Shown piece after piece: positions 34,298 to 42,407 of a stretch of DNA of 64,000 nt. Both the position numbers and the translations under genes were made by a program. The stretch covers positions 2,232,001-2,296,000 of the forward strand of contig NZ_CP108462.1 in the NCBI RefSeq assembly GCF_036226365.1, in the 5' to 3' direction. Numbering within the stretch: the first letter of the stretch is position 1; each line of letters opens with the position of its first letter. The notes under the pieces were generated by a model, which saw only the letters and a program-made list of their open reading frames with translations, searched no databases and had not been told where the DNA came from. The stretch is from Streptomyces sp. NBC_01262. GTDB lineage: Bacteria; Actinomycetota; Actinomycetes; Streptomycetales; Streptomycetaceae.

Positions 34298-35311
34298 TCA
34301 CGGCGACATGGCCTTCTTCGGCGACCCCGAGGCAGGCGCCCTCTGGTCGACCCAGAAGGTCATGGGCACGATCACGAGCTTCCTCGGCGAGCGAATCCGC
34401 GACTGACACCGGCCGCGAAGCGCGCAGTCCTCTGGTCGCGGTGCGATCTCCAAGGCGTGATCGACGCTGTCCGCGTTGTACGAGAGGTCGAGAAACGCCC
34501 CGTCGTATCCCAGCGCGCGGGCAGACCGCAGTACGGGAACGGCCGACTCGACGGGCAGGCCCGGGGCGATATTGACGCGCAGTTCCCGCCGAAGCGCGCC
34601 CGGATCCCGCCCGGCGGCTTCCGCCCCCTGCTTGATGGCCTGCCAGGGACCCTCCAGAATCTCGAGTTCCGGTCCCGCGCCCACCACCGTCACAGGCAGC
34701 CATCCTTCGCCGCGGCGAGCGATCCGATCGAGCGCACCGGCTGCGAATCCCGCCAGCAGGACCGGCGGACCGGGCTGCTGGAACGGGCGCAGATCCATGC
34801 GCGACGGCGGTATCCGCCACAACATGCCTTTGTGTTCGACCGGGTCGGAGGTCCACATGACCTGCAGTACGTCAAGGATCTCCTCCAGCCGCGCCCCACG
34901 CTGGGCCCAGGGCACGCCCATCGCCTCGTACTCGGTACGCATCCACCCCACCCCGAAGCCGGCATCGAGCCGCCCCTGGCTGAGCAGATCCAGGGATGTG
35001 AGCGAACGGCCGAGGAGCAGCGGGGTGTGCCACGGCGCGTCCAAGGTGCTCATGCCGAGCCGGACCCTCGTGGTGGCCGTCGCCGCGGCCGTCAGCGCGA
35101 CGATGGGATCGACCGATCGTGCCTGCTCCACCGGCCAAGGCTGCTCCGGCGTGCAGCCGGGGTAGATGTCGGACGGCTGCAGCGGGGTCAGCGCCCGGTC
35201 CCCCGTCCACAGCGCGTCGTAGCCCATCCGCTCGGCCTCGGCGGCGAACCCGGCGATCAGATGGGGCTCCGCGAGCGGACCGAACTACGGTAGCGCGGTA
35301 CCGATACGCAC
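34298..35311 (-). pseudogene. LLM class flavin-dependent oxidoreductase with premature stop
   Basis: The frame begins at GTG 35311, 8 bases after AGGAG, as VRIGTALP and then meets an in-frame TAG at 35285-35287 where the family has an aromatic residue. After it, FGPLAEPHLIAGFAAEAERMGYDALW and GGRLDAGFGVGWM-like blocks show a nearly complete LLM protein. An internal restart at ATG 35227 is possible but would lose the first strand. The 3' end runs past the expected C-terminus into unrelated sequence that reads as the tail of another gene on the opposite strand. Confidence 0.75.
34308..34406 (+). pseudogene. possible C-terminal tail of an alpha/beta hydrolase
   Basis: 32 residues from an ATG at 34308: AFFGDPEAGALWSTQKVMGT and ITSFLGERIRD, ending at TGA. 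The pattern resembles the end of lipase or esterase-type hydrolases (His-containing loop lost). It sits antisense in the junction between the paaK and LLM remnants, and may be chance. The short length makes it uncertain. Confidence 0.35.
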
Positions 35312-35467
35312 GACTGCATCTCCTTTACTCCGGTACTCCGGCCTTTCCGGCCCGGAATGTCTTTCCCACACGGCTGTCTGGAATCTAAGCAGCCGGGCAG
35401 GCCACCCGCGTACGTCCTCCATAAGTCCTGCGAAAGGGCAGGTATAAGAGAATTGGATGGCGAGCGG

Positions 35468-36232
35468 TTGAATCAGGAAAGAGCGCTCGATTACTCTGAC
35501 TCGGTCAATAGGAACCGCAGTTCAACAGCGCGAAAGAGAATCATCACGGGCAGTGTCGTAATCATCGGGGGCACCTCCGGTATCACCGGCCGGGACGCGG
35601 AGCGCGCCCGCGGTGTCGCGGCCGAACTCGCCGCCGCCACCGCCGCCGCCACCGCTGCCGCCGGGGCCGAGGACGACGCCGGGACTCCTCCGGCACGCGG
35701 TCTGGCGGTGGATCTGAGCCGCCCGCACGACATCGCCGCCGCGCTCGCCGGCATCGACCCGGTCGACCGGCTCGCGCTCGTCGCCATCGAGCGCGACATG
35801 AACACCATCGCGAACTACGACATCGACAAGGCCGTCCGGCTGACCACGCTCAAGCTGGTCGGCTACCACGCCGTCGTGCACGCGCTGAAGTCCCGGCTCT
35901 CGCCGGACAGTTCGGTGCTGCTGTTCGGTGGAGTCGCCAAGGACCACCCCTACGAGGGCTCCACGACGGTGTCCACGATCAACGCCGGCGTCATCGGCAT
36001 GATGCGGACCCTCGCCGTCGAGCTGGCGCCGATCCGGGTCAACTCCCTCCACACCTGGATGATCGAGGACTCACCGTTCTGGCGGGACAAGCCGGAGACG
36101 GTGAAGTGGGCCGGCAGCCACACCCTGACCCACCGACTGCCCACGTCCGCCGACGTGGTGGACGCCGCCGCCCTGCTGCTCAACAACCCGGGCCTGAACG
36201 CGGTCGGCCTCCGCGTCGACTGCGGCATGTAG
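35468..36232 (+). CDS. SDR-like protein with shortened Rossmann start
   Basis: About 254 residues from a TTG; the start is uncertain and an upstream frame is open. The dinucleotide motif SVVIIGGTSGI at residue 30 is followed immediately by TGRDAERARG, which normally stands 15-20 residues later after the helix and second strand. That is a gap in the fold near base 35584. The later part (SVLLFGGVAKDHPYEG, STINAGVIGMMRTLAVELAPIRVNSL) is a known SDR subgroup without the usual Tyr-x-x-x-Lys. The protein probably cannot bind NAD normally. It may be a decaying gene. Confidence 0.65.
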   Translation: MNQERALDYSDSVNRNRSSTARKRIITGSVVIIGGTSGITGRDAERARGVAAELAAATAAATAAAGAEDDAGTPPARGLAVDLSRPHDIAAALAGIDPVDRLALVAIERDMNTIANYDIDKAVRLTTLKLVGYHAVVHALKSRLSPDSSVLLFGGVAKDHPYEGSTTVSTINAGVIGMMRTLAVELAPIRVNSLHTWMIEDSPFWRDKPETVKWAGSHTLTHRLPTSADVVDAAALLLNNPGLNAVGLRVDCGM

Positions 36233-36473
36233 CAGGGCCGACGCCCTCGACCGGGCATCAGCGCCTTCGCCGCCAGGCTGGAAGATGACGCAGAACCTGG
36301 TCATCGCGTCGGCGCCGCGCCGCCGGCTTCCGCTGCAACGGCTGGCTCTGACGTAGGGGATTTACGACCGGCCGGGCACCACACGCGCCCGCCTGACTGT
36401 TCCCCCGATAGCAGGCGTGCGCATACGGTCGTACCGTCATAAAGACGGGTATCCACCTCCTCTGGGAGTCACC

Positions 36474-37343
36474 ATGCCGATGCTGCTGATCAAGGGCTCG
36501 TACCGGGTGAAGGGATCCCAACCCGACGGCGACTCCATCCACTTCACCCCCGACGACCCGGCCCAATGGGACCTCGTCGGCGGAGCCCACCCCGTCAAAC
36601 GCAACGCGGCCGGCACCGCCCAGCTGCGCCTGGACGCCATCGACGCACTGGAGACGCACTACGCGCGCACCGGCCCCCGGCAGCACCAACCGCTGCCCTT
36701 CGCCCACGCCGCCGCCGAGGAACTGCTCCACTGGCTCGGCTTCTCCGGCGTCCAGCGCAGCTCGAACGAAACCGTCGCCACCTCCATCCCGGACGCCGTG
36801 CCCGGCTTCGTCCTCACCCGCGGCGCCGACCTCCACGGCCGATGCGTCGCCCTGGCCGGCCGAGGCAGCCCGCCGGGCGCCGGCGGCACCGGCATCCACG
36901 TCGACGTGCCGCTGCTTGAGACCACCGCCAACCACCACCTGCTCGCCGCCGGACTGGCCTACCCCACGTACTACCGCAATCTCTTCGCCGACCTGCGCAC
37001 GGCGCTGACCGCCGCCGTCCACGAGGCGCAGGCGGCAGAGCCTGCCAGAGGGCTGTGGCCCAGCGACGTGACCACCACCGGGGCGAAGATCTTCGGGCTG
37101 TCCTCGCTCACCGACGACGTGGTGATCCTGCCCAAGCTGTTCCGGCGACTGGTGGACTACCTGCACCTGGGCGATCCCTCGCTGTCCGGGTTCCCCGCAT
37201 TTCTGGCCCAGGCCCAGGACCGCTTCTTCATCCTGTCCACCGGCCACTCCACCACCGGCCTCGACGCGGTGGTCGAGGTCACCAACGGCCAGACGGTGCG
37301 GATGACCCACCCGGCGGAGGACCTGGTCTTCGACGAGGAATGA
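36474..37343 (+). CDS. SNase-like (staphylococcal nuclease fold) protein
   Basis: 289 residues. The first 70 residues recall the SNase pattern: VKGSQPDGDSIHF as the VxDGDT-like strand and TAQLRLDAIDALETHY as the RLxGIDAPE-like one. In classical nucleases the Asp-Gly-Asp binds calcium and an Arg follows; here DGDS and LRLDAID keep part of this. The rest (about 200 residues) is unlike known nucleases and helical. No signal peptide. ATG with GGGAG upstream. A DNA or RNA nuclease role is a hypothesis. Confidence 0.55.
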   Translation: MPMLLIKGSYRVKGSQPDGDSIHFTPDDPAQWDLVGGAHPVKRNAAGTAQLRLDAIDALETHYARTGPRQHQPLPFAHAAAEELLHWLGFSGVQRSSNETVATSIPDAVPGFVLTRGADLHGRCVALAGRGSPPGAGGTGIHVDVPLLETTANHHLLAAGLAYPTYYRNLFADLRTALTAAVHEAQAAEPARGLWPSDVTTTGAKIFGLSSLTDDVVILPKLFRRLVDYLHLGDPSLSGFPAFLAQAQDRFFILSTGHSTTGLDAVVEVTNGQTVRMTHPAEDLVFDEE

Positions 37344-37376
37344 CCCTCACCGCCGCACCCCCTTGAAGACGCCCTC

Positions 37377-37916
37377 TCAGGTCTTCCCGTACTCGTCGTG
37401 GCGGCGCAGCCAGTGGGTCTCCTCGCCTTCCTCGTGGCGGCCCATCGGCGTCCGGTCGAGGAGACCGTAGTAGGCCATGGCGGGCTCAAGGCCTCGCGCG
37501 CTGGTGACGTACGTCCGGTAGACGGTGCCGTCCGAGAGCGCGTACGAGCTCAGCCCGGGCCCCTCGGTGACATACCCGGGCACGTCCGTGCCGGACGCCT
37601 CCGCCATCTGACGCACGGTAGGCGGAATCCCGCCCTCGAGGAACGGCCTCAGCTCCTCCTCGGTGTTCAGGAAGCCGAGGTCGCGGTGGAAGTCGCTGCC
37701 GACGGTGGAGACCCAGTCGAAGCTCCAGCCCATCCGTTCCCTGTAGGCAAGGAGCCTGTCGAGCGGCGCCCGCGAGGAGCAGATCAGCGTCACGTCACGG
37801 GCCTTGAGGTGGACCGCGTTGGGGTCGAGGGTGTCCGCGATCGAGGAGCAGACCGGGCATCCGGCCTCATACGGCGGGCCGAACATGAAGTGGTAGATGG
37901 GAGCGGAACACCTCAT
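37377..37916 (-). pseudogene. DUF899 (thioredoxin-like) protein, 5' truncated
   Basis: 179 residues. IYHFMFGPPYEAGCPVCSSIADTLD with the CxxC, then LICSSRAPLDRLLAYRERMGWSFDWVST and FHRDLGFLNTEEELRPF are the family blocks of DUF899. The usual N-terminal 50-70 residues (before YHFMFGP) are absent; upstream of ATG 37916 the frame is low-complexity. The remaining core keeps the CPVC motif, so an active fragment is possible. Recorded as a probable truncation. Confidence 0.7.
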
Positions 37917-38103
37917 CGCGGCGGACGGTCGGTCTTCGCAGCGACTGCCGGCAGCGCCTGCACCGGCGTACCCGTCCGGCCCTACATCCACCGTACGTGT
38001 GCGGCGGCGGGCCTTCGAGACCAGCTCAGGGCCCTCAGCCCTACGTGATCACTCCTGGGCGCCGACGATCGCCTCGGCCGATGGGACGTGGAGACTGCGA
38101 GCG

Positions 38104-39225
38104 TCAGGGTTCCGCCATGCTGTGCTGCTGGGCGAGCCGGCCGATGTCGTGCGCGGTGATGATCCCGTCGAGTCGGCTGCCGTCCATGACCAGGACGGGC
38201 AGTCCGCCCCCGGAGCCGAGGCGGTCCAAAACGCCGTCCAGCAGCTCGTCCGGCGCGGCAAAAGTGCACCGCGACAAGGGAGCCGCCACGTCCCGTACGC
38301 GCAGCGTCTCCCGCCGCCCGGACGGTACGGCGGCCAGCCGGCGCAGTTGTACGACGCCGCTGGGACGGCCCTCGAAGTCCACCAGCGGCAGCACCGAATG
38401 GCGTGCGTGCACCGCCACGTCGGACAGGAAACGGTCCACCGTCAGCCAGTCCGGACCGGTGACCACCGGAGTGGTCATCGCCTCGGCCACCCTTACGCCC
38501 CGCAGGGCCGCGCCGAGCTCGGCCCGCCGCCGTTCAGCAGCGGCGGTGAACGCGATGAACAGGCCGATCACCGCCAGCCACAGCCCGCCGCCCACCCCGC
38601 GCAGGAACGCCAGCCACCCGACCGCGACCAACACCATGCCGACGATCTGCCCGCTGCGCCCGGCCGCCCGCTGGGCCCGGTCCCGGTCACCGGTGCGCCA
38701 CCACATCGCGGCCTCCAGCACCCGCCCTCCGTCCAGCGGCGCGGCCGGCAGCAGATTGAAGACGCCCAGCAGCACGTTCATCCCACCCAGCCACCCCAGC
38801 ACGGCGACCGGTATCCGCCAGCCCAGCGCCGCCTCCACCCCGGCCGCCGCCCCCAGCCCGGCCCCGCCGAGCACCAGACTGGCCAGCGGCCCACTGACGG
38901 CGACCGCGAACGCCGCCCGAGCCGTCGCCGGCCGGTCCATCCGGGTCATCCCGCCCAGCGCCCACAGCGTCATGTCCCGCACCGCGATCCCTGCTCTGCG
39001 GGCCGTCAGCGCGTGCGCCGCCTCATGCACCACCAGGCTCATCAGCAACAGCAGACCACCGGCCACGCCCGCGACCGCATACACCGCCGCCGCCCTGCCC
39101 GGCGCGTACGCGGGCAGCGTCCGACTGCCCAGGCCGTACGCGAACAGCAGCATCAGCAGCGGCACGCTCCAGTGCGTGCGCAACGCCACGCCGCGCACGC
39201 TCCCGATCCGGACCGAACCGTTCAT
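38104..39225 (-). CDS. site-2 protease (M50) with C-terminal CBS domains
   Basis: 373 residues. About six membrane segments lie in residues 15-235, the zinc site HEAAH is in SLVVHEAAHALTARR and the second metal ligand is in NLLPAAPLDGGRVLEA. Residues 245-370 carry a CBS pair (VAEAMTTPVVTGPDWLTVDRFL, LPLVDFEGRPSGVV, and VRDVAAPLSRCTF). It cuts membrane proteins inside the bilayer, with CBS domains as nucleotide sensors. The Rip3-like form occurs in actinobacterial hypoxia regulons. ATG 39225 has AGGTGAAGG ahead. Confidence 0.93.
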   Translation of the reverse strand: MNGSVRIGSVRGVALRTHWSVPLLMLLFAYGLGSRTLPAYAPGRAAAVYAVAGVAGGLLLLMSLVVHEAAHALTARRAGIAVRDMTLWALGGMTRMDRPATARAAFAVAVSGPLASLVLGGAGLGAAAGVEAALGWRIPVAVLGWLGGMNVLLGVFNLLPAAPLDGGRVLEAAMWWRTGDRDRAQRAAGRSGQIVGMVLVAVGWLAFLRGVGGGLWLAVIGLFIAFTAAAERRRAELGAALRGVRVAEAMTTPVVTGPDWLTVDRFLSDVAVHARHSVLPLVDFEGRPSGVVQLRRLAAVPSGRRETLRVRDVAAPLSRCTFAAPDELLDGVLDRLGSGGGLPVLVMDGSRLDGIITAHDIGRLAQQHSMAEP

Positions 39226-39463
39226 CGCCTTCACCTGCCGACGGGCAGCCGACCGCCACCCGCCCTCCTCCCATGGTCCGTCACCGGCCCCCCGACCGGA
39301 AACCGCCGAGCAGGCCGGCGGCGGGCGGCCATGGCCCCGTAGATCGTCGAAGAATGGGCAGGCTTCCTACCGTGGCCGCGAGCTCGCCGTCCCCGGCGGG
39401 TAGCCATCGGGCACGCTGAGACGTGGGCCGCATCAGCCGACGAACCCAGCTGTGAGGTGGCCG

Positions 39464-39895
39464 ATGAGCACTCTCGAAGAACAGATCGACATCGATGTTC
39501 CGATGGACGTGGCCTGGGACAGCCTTCATCGCACGGAGACCTATCCCCGCTTCGTCGACGGCGTTCGCGGCGCCCGGTCGGAAGACGGGATCCGGGCGAG
39601 CCTGGACGTCGAGACGGGCGGCCGCATCCGGCAGTTCGAAGCCGAGATCACCGACCGCGCCAAGGAAAACGTCATGGCATGGCAGACCACGAGCGGTCCC
39701 GACCTGGCCGGCACCTTCTCGCTACTGCCCATCGACCGGGAGCACACCCGGGTCCAGGCCCGTATCGAGTACGACCCGGACACCGTCAAGGAGACATTCG
39801 GCGGTCCGAAGGGCTTCGCCCAGGCGACCGCCATCGAAAGGCTCGTACGCGATGACCTGGAGCACTTCAAGGAACTGACGGAACAGCAACGGTGA
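39464..39895 (+). CDS. SRPBCC (START-like) family protein
   Basis: 143 residues. The coenzyme Q-binding/polyketide-cyclase pattern: EEQIDIDVPMDVAWDSL at the start, YPRFVDGVRGAR, ISDRAKENVMAWQ-like middle and FSLLPIDREHTRVQARIEYDP. These fold into a helix-grip with a hydrophobic cavity. Substrate unknown. ATG with a GAGGTGG site. It follows the S2P gene divergently, 238 bases apart. Confidence 0.92.
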   Translation: MSTLEEQIDIDVPMDVAWDSLHRTETYPRFVDGVRGARSEDGIRASLDVETGGRIRQFEAEITDRAKENVMAWQTTSGPDLAGTFSLLPIDREHTRVQARIEYDPDTVKETFGGPKGFAQATAIERLVRDDLEHFKELTEQQR

Positions 39896-40057
39896 GCCCG
39901 CGCCGGCTCCAGCGGCAGCCGGCCCGCCTGGCCGTCACCGACCCCGATCCCGAGGCCGCCGCAGACGCCGTGTGCGCGTCGGGCGCCGCGGCGCTGCCGG
40001 GCCCTGCGCGGGTCCGCTGTGCGGCTGGCGCCGCCAGGTGGGTGCGGGAGTGCCCGG

Positions 40058-40345
40058 TCAGTCCTTCCGGCACAGCTGGTGCAGGATCAGCAGCACCGCC
40101 GCCGCGGGGCTCAGTGCGAGCACCGTCGCGGCGACGATGACCAGCGGTGTGACGCCGAGCACGATGCCCGTAACCAACAGTGCGGGCCACACCGCCAAGA
40201 CCACACCCCACAGTGCCGCGCGCAGCACCCGCGCCCGCGGGCGCCTGGGACGACCGGTGACGAATTGATCGCTCCAGACCGGATCGTCGGCCTGCAGGGC
40301 GGCCTCGATCGTCTCCAGCTGCTTCCTCTCGTGCGCGGACAGCAT
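40058..40345 (-). CDS. DUF3040 membrane protein
   Basis: 95 residues. The signature LSAHERKQLETIEAALQADDP starts the protein and two membrane segments (about residues 45-62 and 66-88) follow. This matches DUF3040, a small actinobacterial membrane family of unknown role. It lies 27 bases after the DUF1326 gene on the same strand and may be co-transcribed. Confidence 0.88.
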   Translation of the reverse strand: MLSAHERKQLETIEAALQADDPVWSDQFVTGRPRRPRARVLRAALWGVVLAVWPALLVTGIVLGVTPLVIVAATVLALSPAAAVLLILHQLCRKD

Positions 40346-40371
40346 CAGGGGGTCACCACGCCGGCCAGGTT

Positions 40372-41034
40372 CTATTCCGGTCCCGCCCAGTCGAAGGTGA
40401 TGTGTTTGCTGGACTGCCCCTCCCGGCTCCACTGGAATCCGAACGCGTCGGCCCGGTCGGCAGTCGCCCGGCCCCAGGTCGCGAGCTGGCCCGGGCCCGT
40501 CTCGCAGCCGGGCAGGTTGGTTGTCTGGACGCGCGCGCCGTCCGGCGTTGTCGGGCCGGTGAGGGCCTCGGCGCGTGCTTCGACGCGGCCGGGGATGGTG
40601 GCACTCCAGGAGGCGAGGTCCTCGTCGACCTTGATCTCGATGGGGGCGAAATCCATGCCCCGCATCTCGGGGCCGAACATCGAGACCATCTCGGCGGGCC
40701 AGCTGCCCGCCTGACCGCCGAAGATCATCTGCAGGGCTTCGCGCTGCCCGTCGTCGGCGCGCTCGTCGATGAAGACGGCGCCGTACGCGTCGGAGTGCTC
40801 GGCCCACACATTGCCGACGAACGAGCCCAGCATCAGCACATTGAGACCGTCCAGCGGAACGTCGCCGTAGCCGCCCTCACGGATGTGCCAGGCCAGGACA
40901 CCGTCGCAGTCCCCGTAGGTGGGCGGCTGCGCGAAGGAGCACGGGCAGGGGATGTTGCACTTGCAGGTGTCGAACCAGTCCCCGGCGACATGCCACCTCG
41001 GAATGGTCGTTGATGTCTCGGCTGTCCCGGTCAT
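40372..41034 (-). CDS. DUF1326 domain-containing protein
   Basis: 220 residues. The start WHVAGDWFDTCKCNIPCPCSF contains the family CxC-xxx-CxC motif (residues 24-32), a probable metal or thiol site. The middle GNVWAEHSDAYGAVFI and the DFAPIEIKVDED strand complete DUF1326. No signal peptide. It diverges from the DUF2182 gene at 41270; these two families co-occur widely, which suggests a shared metal or redox function. Ribosome site is in GGAG just before the ATG. Confidence 0.92.
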   Translation of the reverse strand: MTGTAETSTTIPRWHVAGDWFDTCKCNIPCPCSFAQPPTYGDCDGVLAWHIREGGYGDVPLDGLNVLMLGSFVGNVWAEHSDAYGAVFIDERADDGQREALQMIFGGQAGSWPAEMVSMFGPEMRGMDFAPIEIKVDEDLASWSATIPGRVEARAEALTGPTTPDGARVQTTNLPGCETGPGQLATWGRATADRADAFGFQWSREGQSSKHITFDWAGPE

Positions 41035-41269
41035 CGTCGAGCCTCCTCACGAGCCCCGCGCCGGGCGGGTCTCGTGCGGTGGGTGGCAAGCCGTTCGTGC
41101 GGAGGCACAGCCTGCGGATATCGCCGGGAAGCGCTCGGTCGTCGCGTTCCTCTCCCTCTCCATCGTGCACCCGCCGCCACCCGCCGGCCAAGCCGCCCGG
41201 CGAGGCGCGGCCGGGGTCGCGTCAAGGGCGTTGGAGTGGTCCCATGGAAGTGTCCCCAGGAGAACGCTG

Positions 41270-42106
41270 ATGCGGCACACCCGGATCTCCGGCCTTGCGC
41301 CTTCCCGGTCGGCCCCTCCGACCGGAGAGGCCGGGGCCCTGCTGCCGAGGCGTGATCTGGCGGTTGCCTGGTCCCTCGTCGTGGTGATCGCGGCTCTGGC
41401 GTGGGTGCTCACGATCGGGCAGGCCCGGGAGATGGGGGTTGAACCCGGCACAATGGGGATGGCGCTGCCGCTGTTCCTGGTGCTGTGGGTGACCATGATG
41501 GCGGCCATGATGCTGCCCTCCATGGCCCCGGTGGCCATCACCTGGGCGCGGGGAATCGGCCGGCAGTCCTCCGGCTGGACCCGGGCGGCCCGCACCACGG
41601 GATTCGCGGGCGGCTATCTCCTCGTCTGGACGGCCTTCGGGCTCCTCGCCTACGCAGCCCTCGCCGTCACCGGCGGCCTGGTCGACGACCATCCCACCGC
41701 GGGGCGCTGGATCGGCTTCACCGCCTTCCTGCTCGCAGGCCTCTATCAGCTCGGTCCGCTCAAGAACGTCTGCCTGCGCCACTGCCGCAGCCCCATGGGC
41801 CAGTTGATGCGCTACGCGGGCTTCCGCCCGCCGGCCCGCGACCTGCGGGTGGGCGCCCACCACGGCGCGTACTGCGTGGGCTGCTGCACCGGCCTGATGG
41901 TCGTCCTGATCCCGCTCGGCGTGATGAACATCGCCGCGATGGCCGGCCTGGCCGTGGTGATCTTCGTAGAGAAACTGTGGCCCCGGGGCCCGCTCCTCGG
42001 CCGAGTGGTCGGCGTCGCCTTCCTCGTCCTGGCCGTGCTCGCCCTGTTCCAGGACTGGCTGCTCCCCGGTCTCAGCGCCTCAGTGCCGTCCATGGGTGGA
42101 ATGTGA
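41270..42106 (+). CDS. DUF2182 multi-pass membrane protein
   Basis: 278 residues with about eight membrane segments. The family signature is MMAAMMLPSMAPVAITWARG (residues 79-98) and a paired-Cys loop LGPLKNVCLRHCRSPMG with GAYCVGCCTGLM. The methionines and cysteines suggest a metal-handling site in the membrane; this is inference. ATG at 41270 follows CAGGAG. It diverges from DUF1326 and the two are a classical pair in actinomycetes. Confidence 0.92.
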   Translation: MRHTRISGLAPSRSAPPTGEAGALLPRRDLAVAWSLVVVIAALAWVLTIGQAREMGVEPGTMGMALPLFLVLWVTMMAAMMLPSMAPVAITWARGIGRQSSGWTRAARTTGFAGGYLLVWTAFGLLAYAALAVTGGLVDDHPTAGRWIGFTAFLLAGLYQLGPLKNVCLRHCRSPMGQLMRYAGFRPPARDLRVGAHHGAYCVGCCTGLMVVLIPLGVMNIAAMAGLAVVIFVEKLWPRGPLLGRVVGVAFLVLAVLALFQDWLLPGLSASVPSMGGM

Positions 42107-42269
42107 GTCGGCTCGAAGGCGCGTCACCTGCCCTCATGCGCGGCCCTGGGCTGCTCCCGGCGCCTCCTCACTGCTGAAGGAACCGCCGTGACGGGCCGGC
42201 GGGATGGACGCCACGTCGTCGTCCTCACCTCGCATACCGTTACCGCCGCCCGTTCGGCGTAGGCACGGG
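42107..42269. other. short gap upstream of the CsoR-type palindrome
   Basis: Stretch between DUF2182 and the regulatory site. No gene seen. Confidence 0.4.
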
Positions 42270-42286
42270 ATACCCTCGGGGGGTAT
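42270..42286. promoter_or_regulatory. CsoR-type inverted repeat before the permease gene
   Basis: ATACCC, TCGGG, GGGTAT: perfect 6-bp arms with a 5-bp G-rich spacer, the pattern of CsoR/RcnR/CstR operators (G tract between TAC and GTA). It lies 121 bases before the permease ATG. No CsoR gene is seen in the window. Confidence 0.65.
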
Positions 42287-42407
42287 GGAGCAGGCGCCGC
42301 CGAGGCATCTCAGGCCATCGCCCGCTTGCTGCGCACCTGACCTCGGGTTCGGCTGTACAGCGCTACTGCTGGTGTAACCCGCCGCCGTACAGGGGAAGGC
42401 GAACCGA

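Noticed and set aside
35630..35680. GCC/ACC triplet runs in the SDR-like gene as a microsatellite locus
   Set aside because: They code an Ala-rich linker in frame and are typical of this base composition.
41035..41269. 86-residue and other frames in the DUF1326/DUF2182 gap
   Set aside because: No ribosome site and Ser/Arg/Pro-rich composition; treated as shadow frames.
42287..42350. Short reading EASQAIARLLRT before the permease as a remnant regulator
   Set aside because: Only about a dozen plausible residues, with no start codon or family match; too short to call.
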